Positions 1 to 5,712 are shown, numbered from the stretch's first letter. The stretch: 5,718 bases of DNA from JAEUJT01 sp044225205 (GCA_044225205.1 JBGAIY010000481.1:1-5718); one strand, 5' to 3'. A program made the numbers and translations. The notes: generated by a model not told the origin, from the sequence alone.

Positions 1-506
1 ATCGAGCTTCGACTGCGGTCGACGTCTCAACCTGGTCAGTGCAGTACGCATCAGCAGGAGGTCAGAACTGGAGTGCTGCCAACCTCGCGGGTACGATCGC
101 GCCGGGCGGCTATCTCTTGGTAGGTCTCCACGCGGGCGCGACTGGTGCCACGTTGCCGGCCGCCGACGTCAGCCAAACGACAATGGACATCAGCGCCAGC
201 AACGGGAAGGTGGCTCTGGTGAACAACCAAACCCTCATCCCCAGCGGAACTGACGGTGGTGTTCAGTGTCCAATCGGTATGCCGAACGTCGTCGACTTCG
301 TCGGCTTCGGCAGCGCGAGTTGCTACGAAGGCACCGCCGACGCCGGCGTCGGGTCGAACACGACCGCTAACTTCCGCAAGGACGTCAGTGGCGCCAGCGC
401 GGGCTGCCAAGACACAAACAACAACTTCACCGACTTCACGACCACGACGCCGTCTCCTCGCAACTCAGCAGCGACGCCGAACGCTTGCAGCGCCGTCTGC
501 CAATAA
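1..506 (+). CDS. Lamin-tail domain (LTD) surface protein, C-terminal part
   Basis: The reading frame is open from base 3 and ends at TAA 504-506; the start lies upstream of the window. About 167 residues are visible. They begin in the LTD fold (a VDVSTWSVQY stretch, then APGGYLLVG and GKVALVNNQT) and continue to a Cys-containing tail with CYEGT, AGCQDTNNN and a final CSAVCQ. The same landmarks, in the same order, occur in the C-terminal 150 residues of the complete gene at 597-1967 (TWSLQV, GKIALVTNQT, CAEGT, AGCYDTNDN), so the two are paralogues. LTDs are small Ig-like beta domains; in bacteria they usually occur in exported or surface proteins, often beside other modules or nucleases. The N-terminal architecture of this copy cannot be seen. 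A GTG at 39 is an internal codon, not a plausible start, because it would cut the domain. A hairpin terminator follows 26 bases after the stop. Family assignment is fairly sure; the function is unknown. Confidence 0.85.
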   Translation, partial: RASTAVDVSTWSVQYASAGGQNWSAANLAGTIAPGGYLLVGLHAGATGATLPAADVSQTTMDISASNGKVALVNNQTLIPSGTDGGVQCPIGMPNVVDFVGFGSASCYEGTADAGVGSNTTANFRKDVSGASAGCQDTNNNFTDFTTTTPSPRNSAATPNACSAVCQ

Positions 507-532
507 CCCGCGGTTTCTGAAGTCACGCCTCA

Positions 533-570
533 GGCCGGCCAGGGGCAACTCTGGCCGGCCGTTGTTCTTC
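533..570 (+). terminator. Rho-independent-type terminator after first LTD gene
   Basis: A perfect 10-bp inverted repeat (533-542 GGCCGGCCAG with 551-560 CTGGCCGGCC) encloses an 8-base loop. It is followed by a T-rich but interrupted tract, GTTGTTCTTC. It lies between the stop at 506 and the next start at 597, so the two LTD genes probably have separate transcripts. The T tract is weaker than in the second terminator of this window. Confidence 0.7.
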
Positions 571-596
571 TTGCAGTTCCCCTTTGGAGAATCGTT

Positions 597-1967
597 ATGT
601 CGTCTGTTGCCATCAAAGCGTTTGCGGTCGGAGCGACGTTGGGCCTCGTGCTCGCGTTGGCCCCTTCGTGTGGAGGCCCCGGGGCGAACGCCTGCGGCCC
701 CGACACGTGTGCGTCAGGGTGTTGTGAGAACGGTCAGTGTCTTTCGGGCAGCACGCTCAACGCGTGTGGCAAGCAAGGCCAGAACTGCTCGTCGTGCACC
801 GCGGGCCAGTCGTGCTCGGCGGGCGTGTGCGGCTCGACCTTCACCGGAGGCGGCCAAGGTGGTGGCGGCGGCACGGGTGGCGGCAGCGGCTCATGCAACG
901 CTTCGAACTGCCAAACCGGCTGCTGCTTTCGCGGCTCGTGCTTCACCGGTCGCGCGGTCGACGCGTGTGGCACCGCGGGCGCCGAATGCGCGACCTGCCA
1001 AGCCGGCAACGTGTGCAACGGCGGCACCTGCGAGCCCAAGCCCGACGCGGGCGCGGTCGACTCGGGCGTGAAGACCGACGCGGGTTCGACCGATGCGGGC
1101 GTGGTCGACAGCGGCACCGCGAACGACGCGGGCGCGGGCACCGACGCCGGTTCGAACGACGCGGGCAGCGGCACCGACGCTGGCACCGGCACCGACGCCG
1201 GCACCCACGACGCGGGCATGACGGTCGACTCGGGCACGCCGGCCGACTCGGGCACGCCGGCCGACTCGGGCACGCCGGCCGACTCGGGCACGCCGGCCGA
1301 CGCGGGCACCGACGCGGGCACCGACGCGGGCATGGGTGGTTCGTGCAATGGCAGCTCGCACTTCACGGGCGACGGCGGGCTGTGCGCGCCGAACGTCGTG
1401 ATCAGCCAGGTCTACATCAACGGCGGTGAGAAATTCAGCAGCACGCCGGCGACGTACAAGTACGACTACGTCGAGCTGCACAACCGCAGCAGCCTCGACA
1501 TCAACTTGGCGACCTGGTCGCTGCAAGTGGCGAACAGCGAGACCTCGTCGACGTGGAACGCCATACCGCTGACCGGCATTTTGCCGGCCTACGGGTGGGT
1601 GCTCATTCAGGGCGCGAGTGGCGGGTCGAACGGCGTCGAATTGCCCACGCCGTACATCGTCGGTGGCAGCACGCTCGACTTGGGCAACGGCGGCAAAATC
1701 GCCCTCGTCACCAACCAGACGGTGCTGACCGGCACCTGCCCCAAGGGCGGCCCGGTCATCGACTTCTTCGGGTACAAAGACCTGGCGAACTGCGCCGAAG
1801 GCACGCCCGCGGCCATCACCTCGTCGACGACCGACGCGTACACCCGCGCCAGCGCCGGCTGCTACGACACGAACGACAACTCGGGCGACTTCGCGCTCGA
1901 AGCGGCCAACCCGCGCACCGCCTGCACCTTGGGCAATGTGTGCGACGGCACCGCCACCTGTCACTGA
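597..1967 (+). CDS. Predicted lipoprotein with twin 10-Cys modules, DAG-repeat linker and lamin-tail domain
   Basis: A 456-residue protein. The ATG is preceded by GGAGA at 586-590, six bases upstream. Residues 1-24 form a signal peptide (Lys7, then a hydrophobic stretch) ending in LAPS-Cys25, a plausible but non-ideal lipobox, so it is probably an outer-membrane or surface lipoprotein. Two Cys-rich modules follow (Cys33-Cys78 and Cys100-Cys145), each with ten cysteines at identical spacing and both containing a GCC pair; a Gly-rich spacer (84-98) separates them. Residues 150-245 are a low-complexity acidic linker with 12 DAG and 6 DSG units. Residues about 265-440 are a lamin-tail domain (DYVELHNRSS, TWSLQV, GKIALVTNQT, VIDFFGY). 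The tail contains AGCYDTNDN and ends in three more cysteines. The layout suggests disulfide-stabilised modules held off the membrane by an extended linker, with the LTD outermost; that is inference. No catalytic motif is seen. It is a paralogue of the gene just upstream and has its own terminator. Confidence 0.94.
   Translation: MSSVAIKAFAVGATLGLVLALAPSCGGPGANACGPDTCASGCCENGQCLSGSTLNACGKQGQNCSSCTAGQSCSAGVCGSTFTGGGQGGGGGTGGGSGSCNASNCQTGCCFRGSCFTGRAVDACGTAGAECATCQAGNVCNGGTCEPKPDAGAVDSGVKTDAGSTDAGVVDSGTANDAGAGTDAGSNDAGSGTDAGTGTDAGTHDAGMTVDSGTPADSGTPADSGTPADSGTPADAGTDAGTDAGMGGSCNGSSHFTGDGGLCAPNVVISQVYINGGEKFSSTPATYKYDYVELHNRSSLDINLATWSLQVANSETSSTWNAIPLTGILPAYGWVLIQGASGGSNGVELPTPYIVGGSTLDLGNGGKIALVTNQTVLTGTCPKGGPVIDFFGYKDLANCAEGTPAAITSSTTDAYTRASAGCYDTNDNSGDFALEAANPRTACTLGNVCDGTATCH
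1227..1334 (+). repeat. 18-bp coding minisatellite (x4) plus 12-bp units
   Basis: Four perfect tandem copies of an 18-bp unit (GACTCGGGCACGCCGGCC, encoding DSGTPA) occupy 1227-1298. Three 12-bp units of the GACGCGGGCACC type (DAGT, the last ending DAGM) follow at 1299-1334. The lack of synonymous differences between the 18-bp copies points to recent slippage or unequal exchange. All unit lengths are multiples of three, so copy-number changes keep the frame of the lipoprotein linker. Confidence 0.95.
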
Positions 1968-1988
1968 GCCACTGACTCGTTGACACCC

Positions 1989-2023
1989 AAGGCCGGTCAG
2001 ACTCGTTCTGGCCGGCCTTTTTT
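1989..2023 (+). terminator. Strong rho-independent terminator after LTD lipoprotein gene
   Basis: A 12-bp stem (1989-2000 with 2008-2019, one G-U wobble at 1997/2011) encloses a 7-base loop and runs into six consecutive T residues (2018-2023). It lies 21 bases after the TGA. The descending arm contains CTGGCCGGCC, the same ten bases as in the terminator at 533-570. Confidence 0.9.
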
Positions 2024-2041
2024 GCCCCCGTTTTCTGCTAT

Positions 2042-2076
2042 CGACCCCACCCTCACGCCAAAAGACGAGGGGGTCG
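2042..2076 (+). promoter_or_regulatory. Possible hairpin covering the bestrophin ribosome-binding site
   Basis: The purine-rich Shine-Dalgarno GAGGGGG (2067-2073) lies six bases before the ATG at 2080. CGACCCC at 2042-2048 can pair fully with GGGGTCG at 2070-2076, and a second register pairs CCCTC 2050-2054 with GAGGG 2067-2071. Either would bury the ribosome-binding site and could lower or gate translation. No ligand-binding architecture or recognisable promoter elements are seen, and short GC-rich pairings arise easily at this base composition. Confidence 0.3.
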
Positions 2077-2079
2077 TGC

Positions 2080-3033
2080 ATGTGGGTCGTTCGCAAAAAC
2101 ATTTCGTGGCTTCAAATGTTGGTCACGGGCGGCAAGTCGCTACCGCGCATTCTCGAGCGGGTGCTGTTCGCCACGTTGCTCAGCGCAGGCGTGACGGCGC
2201 TGCACGAGAAGTTTCCACTCCACTTTCCCATGATGACGCAGACGCCGTTCATGCTCATCGGTCTGCCGCTGGGCATCTTCTTGGGCTTTCGCAATTCGGC
2301 CGCCTACGACCGATTCTGGGAAGGGCGCAAGCTGTGGGGGGCCCTGGTCAACGTCAGCCGCGCCTTCGGCCGGCAACTGATGACGGTGCCTGCGGCGGCG
2401 CTCGACGTGGCGAGCAAGCAAGAAGCGACCCGGCTGGTGGCGGCCTTCGCGCACGGCGTGCGGGCACGACTCCGCGACGAGGCGCCCGCCGACGTCGAGC
2501 GGTTGCTCCGCAGTGACCTGCAACCCGCGCTGACGCGGTGGTCGACGTCGGGGTCTTCGGTGCCGCTCTTCGTGGCCGATGCCTTGGCTCGCACGCTCGC
2601 GAAGTGGCGGTCGGCCGGGCACCTCAGCGACACCGCCTGGCTGCCGATGGAACAGAGCCTCACCGCCATGACCGACATGCTCGGAGCGTGCGAGCGCATC
2701 AAAAACACGCCGATACCGTATTCGTACACCGTGCTGATGCACCGAATCGTCGCGGTGTACTGCGTGCTGCTGCCGCTGGGCATCGCCGACGCGGCGAAGA
2801 CCATGACGCCCGTGGTGGTGTTCTTCGTGTCGTACGCGCTGTTCGGCCTCGACGCGATTGGCGAAGAAATCGAACAGCCTTTTGGCCACGACCCGAACGA
2901 CTTGCCGCTCTCGCGGTTGTGCAAGGTCATTGAAAACGACCTCGCGGTGATTTCGGCGGGAGACATTTCGCCCACGGTGACGTTCACCGGTACGTCGGAG
3001 TCGACCAGCGGCGCTTCAGACATCGAGACGTGA
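2080..3033 (+). CDS. Bestrophin-family anion channel (YneE/UPF0187-like)
   Basis: A 317-residue inner-membrane protein, close to the usual bacterial length for this family. It starts at ATG 2080 behind a strong Shine-Dalgarno (GAGGGGG, six bases upstream). Visible family marks are a first hydrophobic helix (about 24-41), a second (about 55-70) leading into FRNSAAYDRFWEGRKLWG at 70-87, the block PIPYSYTVLMHR at 211-222 followed by two hydrophobic helices, and GEEIEQPFGHDPNDLPL at 261-277. Bestrophins form pentameric channels passing chloride and other small anions; the prokaryotic members are less well defined, and some conduct cations. Ion selectivity cannot be read from this sequence. The last 30 or so residues are polar and probably cytoplasmic. 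The next gene begins three bases after the stop, so the two are almost certainly co-transcribed. Upstream transcription is cut off by the terminator at 1989-2023, so a promoter should lie within 2024-2070, but I cannot identify one. Confidence 0.93.
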   Translation: MWVVRKNISWLQMLVTGGKSLPRILERVLFATLLSAGVTALHEKFPLHFPMMTQTPFMLIGLPLGIFLGFRNSAAYDRFWEGRKLWGALVNVSRAFGRQLMTVPAAALDVASKQEATRLVAAFAHGVRARLRDEAPADVERLLRSDLQPALTRWSTSGSSVPLFVADALARTLAKWRSAGHLSDTAWLPMEQSLTAMTDMLGACERIKNTPIPYSYTVLMHRIVAVYCVLLPLGIADAAKTMTPVVVFFVSYALFGLDAIGEEIEQPFGHDPNDLPLSRLCKVIENDLAVISAGDISPTVTFTGTSESTSGASDIET

Positions 3034-3036
3034 GCC

Positions 3037-3684
3037 ATGCACCTCAACGTTGACGCCCACCCGCTGCTCGACGCCGCCGTCTTCACCACCGAATTCGCCC
3101 AGCCGCTCGGGGCCTTGGCGCCCAACAGCGACGTGCTCGCGTTGCTCAAACCCGGCGCCGTGGCCCCGCTGAATGCAGACGACACCGTGCGTGGCCACGT
3201 GCGCGACCTGCTGCGCCACGGAGGCTACAAGCCCACCGGCCGCGGCAAACCCGCGTCGGAGTATTTGGTGCGCGCGGTCGGCGAAGGCGCGCTGCCAGCC
3301 ATCAACGTCGCCGTCGACGTGTGCAACGCCGTGTCGTTGCATTCGGGCCTGCCCATCAGCGTGGTCGACCTGGCGTTGGCCAAAGAGCCGTTTCGGCTGG
3401 GCCTCGCCAGCGAGGGGTCGTCGTACGTGTTCAATGCGTCGGGCCACGTCATCGACTTGTCGGGCCTGCTTTGTTTGTTCGACGCCGAAGGCCCGTGCGC
3501 GAATGCGGTGAAAGACTCGCAGCGAACGAAGACGTCGCCCTCGACGACTCGCACCCTCAGCGTGGTGTGGGGCACGCGAGCGCTGCCTGGCCGAACCGCC
3601 GCGTGCGCAGAATGGTACCGCCAACTGCTGCACGCCGTGGGCGCCAAGACCAGCGCAGTGCCCGCGAACCTCGGTCGAGGTTGA
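3037..3684 (+). CDS. Stand-alone B3/B4 domain protein (PheRS beta editing-domain relative)
   Basis: A 215-residue protein that resembles the B3/B4 domain of the phenylalanyl-tRNA synthetase beta subunit occurring alone (COG3382-type). The diagnostic core is GGYKPTGRGKPASEYLVRA (62-80), then LPAINVAVDVCNAVSLHSGLPISVVDL (86-112), an FRLGLA segment and the C-terminal SVVWGTRALPGRT. In PheRS the B3/B4 region hydrolyses mischarged Tyr-tRNA(Phe). Free-standing relatives are suspected of acting on mischarged aminoacyl-tRNAs or related aminoacyl substrates, but their substrates are mostly unknown. The ATG is three bases after the bestrophin stop (TGA GCC ATG) with no good Shine-Dalgarno, which suggests translation coupled to the upstream gene. 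The protein should be cytosolic; no signal peptide or membrane helix is seen. The C-terminus (VPANLGRG) lies 20 bases before the repeat element, so the last residues may not be ancestral. Confidence 0.88.
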   Translation: MHLNVDAHPLLDAAVFTTEFAQPLGALAPNSDVLALLKPGAVAPLNADDTVRGHVRDLLRHGGYKPTGRGKPASEYLVRAVGEGALPAINVAVDVCNAVSLHSGLPISVVDLALAKEPFRLGLASEGSSYVFNASGHVIDLSGLLCLFDAEGPCANAVKDSQRTKTSPSTTRTLSVVWGTRALPGRTAACAEWYRQLLHAVGAKTSAVPANLGRG

Positions 3685-3703
3685 GTTTGCGCTCGACGCC
3701 GAG

Positions 3704-4076
3704 TTCGAAGGCGTGCCGCGCGAAGGTCGCCCTCGCCGAGCCGGCCGCAAAGGGCGCTCCGCTGCGCTGACTCGCCCCGACACCGCAGGCGCCTCTGAAG
3801 GCTCTCGCCGTGCTCTGCCCGACCAGCTCCGTGGCCCGAGAAGGTGGTCACGCACGTGGTCGCCGCCGGGCGCGGGTTTCGTGATTCGTCAGGAGTACTG
3901 CCCATTCGAAGGCGTGCCGCGCGAGGGGCCGACGGGCGCTGACTCGCCTCGACACCGCAGGCGCCTCAGAAGGCTCGCGCCGTGCTCTGCCCGACCAGCT
4001 CCGTGGCCCGAGAAGGTGGTCACGCACGTGGTCGCCGCCGGGCGCGGGTTTCGTGATTCGTCAGGAGTACTGCCTA
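3704..4076. repeat. Two tandem copies of a 172-201 bp intergenic element
   Basis: Copy 1 is 3704-3904 (201 bp) and copy 2 is 3905-4076 (172 bp). Both begin with the same 20 bases (TTCGAAGGCGTGCCGCGCGA at 3704 and 3905). Both share their last 141 bases (3764-3904 with 3936-4076) with only four mismatches, including a 97-bp identical core (3806-3902 with 3978-4074). Copy 1 has 29 extra bases between these blocks. A third TTCGA follows copy 2 at 4077, so every unit boundary carries the same pentamer. Open frames cross the element on both strands, but their translations are Arg/Pro/Ala-rich and resemble no protein family I recognise. I read it as a non-coding repeat. It has no transposase, and no terminal inverted repeats were found. 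Confidence 0.95.
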
Positions 4077-4182
4077 TTCGAGAACAGCTGGCACCACCGC
4101 GGCCTGCGGAAGCGAGTCGCCAACGAAGGCTCCGGCGATGATCTCGCTGTTGGAGCCTGCACCACCAAGGTAGTCTGCCCAG
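4077..4182. other. Non-repeat remainder of the 500-bp intergenic region
   Basis: The stretch from the B3/B4 stop (3684) to the next start (4183) holds the tandem repeat plus this 106-base tail. The tail has no hairpin terminator or clear promoter. Read on the minus strand it gives a protein-like end of about 39 residues (STWADYLGGAGSNSEII, continuing through AGAFVGDS to a TAG at 4074-4076). Read on the plus strand it also gives a fairly protein-like string, so no gene is called. It may be a decayed gene end; this is weak. Confidence 0.35.
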
Positions 4183-5155
4183 GTGCTGACGACGTGTGTG
4201 CTCTTGGTGGCGCTGCAAGCTGACCCCGCCATCACCGTTCCTGATGACGGGGGCGTGGGCGTGGCGCTCGACGAACAGCGCGTCAAACGCTTCGTCGGCG
4301 CGTTGGTGGGCAGCGTGGTGGGCCTCGCCATACCGCTGGCCATCAGCGCACCTTCGTGCGGTGCCGGCGGCTTCACCTGCGCAACCGGGTTTCAGAACTT
4401 CACCCTCGGCATCATGCCGCTCATCGCCGGCTTGGGCGGCTACTTCGGTCACCATTTGATGGGCGGCGGCGCCGAATACCCCTTCGCGGTCTTGGGGGCC
4501 TCCATCGGCTCGCTGCTGGGCATGCTCGCGCTGACGTTCGCGCAGCAAACCGGCACCACCCCCGGCCTCGGGCTGTTGCCCATGGCGGGCAGCGCCGCGG
4601 GCCTGACCGCGTTTCTCATGGCGTTTCTGCTCGACCAACGAGACCAAGCCATCGGCCAATTGCCTGAAGGCGCGCACGCGACCGGCGCTCGCCTCTGGGC
4701 GATGTTCGGGGTGGGCGCGGGCTTGTTGGTGCCGGGCGCGTTCATTTCGGTTTTGCTGTCGGCGGCGGCGAGCGGTCTGGCCGGCCATCAGCTCGTTGCT
4801 CTTCCTGTTGGCCGCACTGCCGCTGGCGGTGTGGGGCGTTCACCAAGCCATGGGCGGGCGCGGGAGCCTCTTGGCCGCGTTTCTCGGCTTGCTGGTCGGC
4901 GTCGCCGGGGTCGCCGCCATCGGGGTGCCGCTGGTGTCAGTCGCCTCGGCCAGCTCGCCGACCTCGTTCTACGCCGTTCAGCAAGCGGCGCTCGTGACCG
5001 GCGCGGCGTTCGTCGGCGTGTTCTTGGCGCCCGCAATCGCCGTCGAGTTGAGCCACACCGGCGTCGTCGGAGAAGCCCTCAATGGCCCCAAAGCCACCCT
5101 CTCGTTCGCACCGGTGGCCGGCGGCGGCATGCTGAGCGGCGGCATTCGGTTCTGA
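4183..5155 (+). pseudogene. Frameshifted eight-helix membrane protein of unknown function
   Basis: Two frames together make one protein of about 323 residues. The first runs from GTG 4183 (in-frame TAG at 4171 excludes an earlier start; AAGG at 4167-4170 is a distant Shine-Dalgarno) to about 4782. The second continues from 4784 to TGA 5153-5155. Without the shift, the first frame runs on to 5220 as an Arg-rich tail unlike its membrane-protein beginning, while the second is hydrophobic throughout. Residues 1-13 look like a short signal or anchor (LLVALQA). Eight hydrophobic segments are visible, at about 37-56, 73-92, 101-120, 129-150, 171-199, 201-222, 228-252 and 263-290 of the joined protein, rich in Gly and small residues. 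Cys59 and Cys66 lie in the first loop. The C-terminus, a Gly-rich stretch ending GGIRF, is well formed. The two halves resemble each other, suggesting an internal four-helix duplication. I do not recognise the family. It may be a true pseudogene, a sequencing error, or less likely a programmed +1 frameshift. Confidence 0.7.
4777..4786 (+). other. Apparent +1 frameshift site (one extra base)
   Basis: CTGGCCGGCC at this point joins a frame reading ...SAAASGLA to one reading AISSLLFLLAALPL. Dropping one base, for example turning CTGGCCGGCC into CTGGCGGCC, gives an uninterrupted hydrophobic segment. No slippery run or internal Shine-Dalgarno typical of programmed shifts is evident. The same ten bases form an arm of both terminators in this window, which is probably coincidence at this base composition. 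Confidence 0.65.
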
Positions 5156-5453
5156 AGCACGACCTTTCGGTCGACGCCATGACCTGCTGGAGTTCGACCG
5201 CGTCAAACCCCCACTGTTGAAATGACGACCTTTCTGACTTCACATTGAGGTTTCGCCTGGGCCAAATCGAGTTCGGCGGGCTGAGTGCTGACGAGTTGGT
5301 ACGCGTGGCGAACGACACGACCAAGCTCAGCGCGGTGAGCAAGTCACTCGGGCTCCTTCGGCAGAACAACGGGGCCAGCTCGGCGGCCGAGGCGGGCCAC
5401 TTGACCTTGGCCATTTCAAGGGCTCGAGGCCCGGCCCCGCCCCCTCGAAGCAC
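5156..5453 (+). other. Stretch with a coding-like remnant, probably no intact gene
   Basis: Bases 5156-5220 hold only a weak 5-bp hairpin (CGACC 5160-5164 with GGTCG 5169-5173) and no T tract. From 5221 to about 5420 the plus frame reads FTLRFRLGQIEFGGLSADEL and on through VANDTTKLSAVSKSLG, with about nine in ten codons ending in G or C and a strand-then-helix look. An in-frame TGA at 5218-5220 precedes it, and the only in-frame start is a TTG at 5245 with no Shine-Dalgarno. It looks like the body of a gene that has lost its start. The minus strand shares the same third positions here and is also open, so strand cannot be settled by base use. After 5420 the frame degrades to Pro/Arg-rich sequence. 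Confidence 0.35.
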
Positions 5454-5471
5454 AGCGGGCACTCGCCCGCT
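5454..5471 (+). terminator. Short GC hairpin, possible weak terminator
   Basis: A perfect 7-bp stem (AGCGGGC 5454-5460 with GCCCGCT 5465-5471) has a 4-base loop and is followed by CTTCTCC rather than a T run. A second stem just upstream pairs TCGAGG 5424-5429 with CCTCGA 5443-5448. Their position between the coding-like remnant and the next small gene fits an end-of-transcript structure, but the T tract is poor. Confidence 0.35.
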
Positions 5472-5517
5472 CTTCTCCAGTAACCGCCCCCTTGCTGGGC
5501 GTCGCGCCAGATGCCTC

Positions 5518-5712
5518 ATGACCAACCCCACCGAGGCACGTGCACTCATCGGCCATTGGTTCAGAAGCGGGGCCGAGTACGACCCGCTCCGGCGCGCGGT
5601 CGACGCACCCAGTCGTTACGACGCTCTGTGGCCGGAGGCGTTCGACTCCGCCCTCGTCGACGTGCACGGCCAGTGGCGCGCCTCCGTCATCAAGTCGTTC
5701 AGCCAGCCATAG
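5518..5712 (+). CDS. Small hypothetical protein
   Basis: A 64-residue frame from ATG 5518 to TAG 5710-5712, with about 83% of codons ending in G or C. The product begins MTNPTEARALIGHWFRSGAE and contains three Trp residues and alternating charged and hydrophobic positions, which suggests a small helical soluble protein. No signal peptide, membrane segment or known motif is seen, and I do not recognise the family. The frame is open further upstream to a TTG at 5245, giving 155 residues. The section between about 5421 and 5517 is Pro/Arg-rich, has weaker third-position bias and contains the hairpin at 5454-5471, so the ATG at 5518 is preferred. That ATG has no convincing Shine-Dalgarno, which lowers confidence. 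It could also be the C-terminal remnant of a longer gene. Confidence 0.45.
   Translation: MTNPTEARALIGHWFRSGAEYDPLRRAVDAPSRYDALWPEAFDSALVDVHGQWRASVIKSFSQP

Noticed and set aside
1227..1298. Regular repeats as a possible CRISPR array
   Set aside because: The units are 18 bp and directly abutting with no spacers, and they lie inside a coding frame.
891..2102. Long minus-strand open frame (403 codons) opposite the LTD lipoprotein gene
   Set aside because: It mirrors the high-GC coding strand, is dominated by Arg/Val/Gly from the DAG repeat read backwards, and has no domain. The plus-strand protein has a signal peptide, modules and an LTD.
3225..3905. Minus-strand frames across the B3/B4 gene and the tandem repeat
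   Set aside because: They are Arg/Ala-rich shadows opposite a clear B3/B4 domain. The repeat part reads as protein only because stops are rare in GC-rich DNA.
3713..4141. Plus-strand frame through both repeat copies
   Set aside because: The repeat copies are read in different frames (copy 1 and copy 2 differ by 172 bases, not a multiple of three), and the translation is Arg/Pro-rich with no recognisable domain.
5159..5234. Direct repeat ACGACCTTTC at 5159-5168 and 5225-5234, considered as an insertion-site duplication
   Set aside because: Only ten bases flanking 56 bases with no mobile-element features; likely chance.
5079..5549. Minus-strand 156-codon frame opposite the end of the membrane gene and the 3' region
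   Set aside because: It overlaps the well-formed C-terminus of the membrane protein and its translation is not domain-like. Base use cannot exclude it at 5257-5420, because both strands share third positions there.
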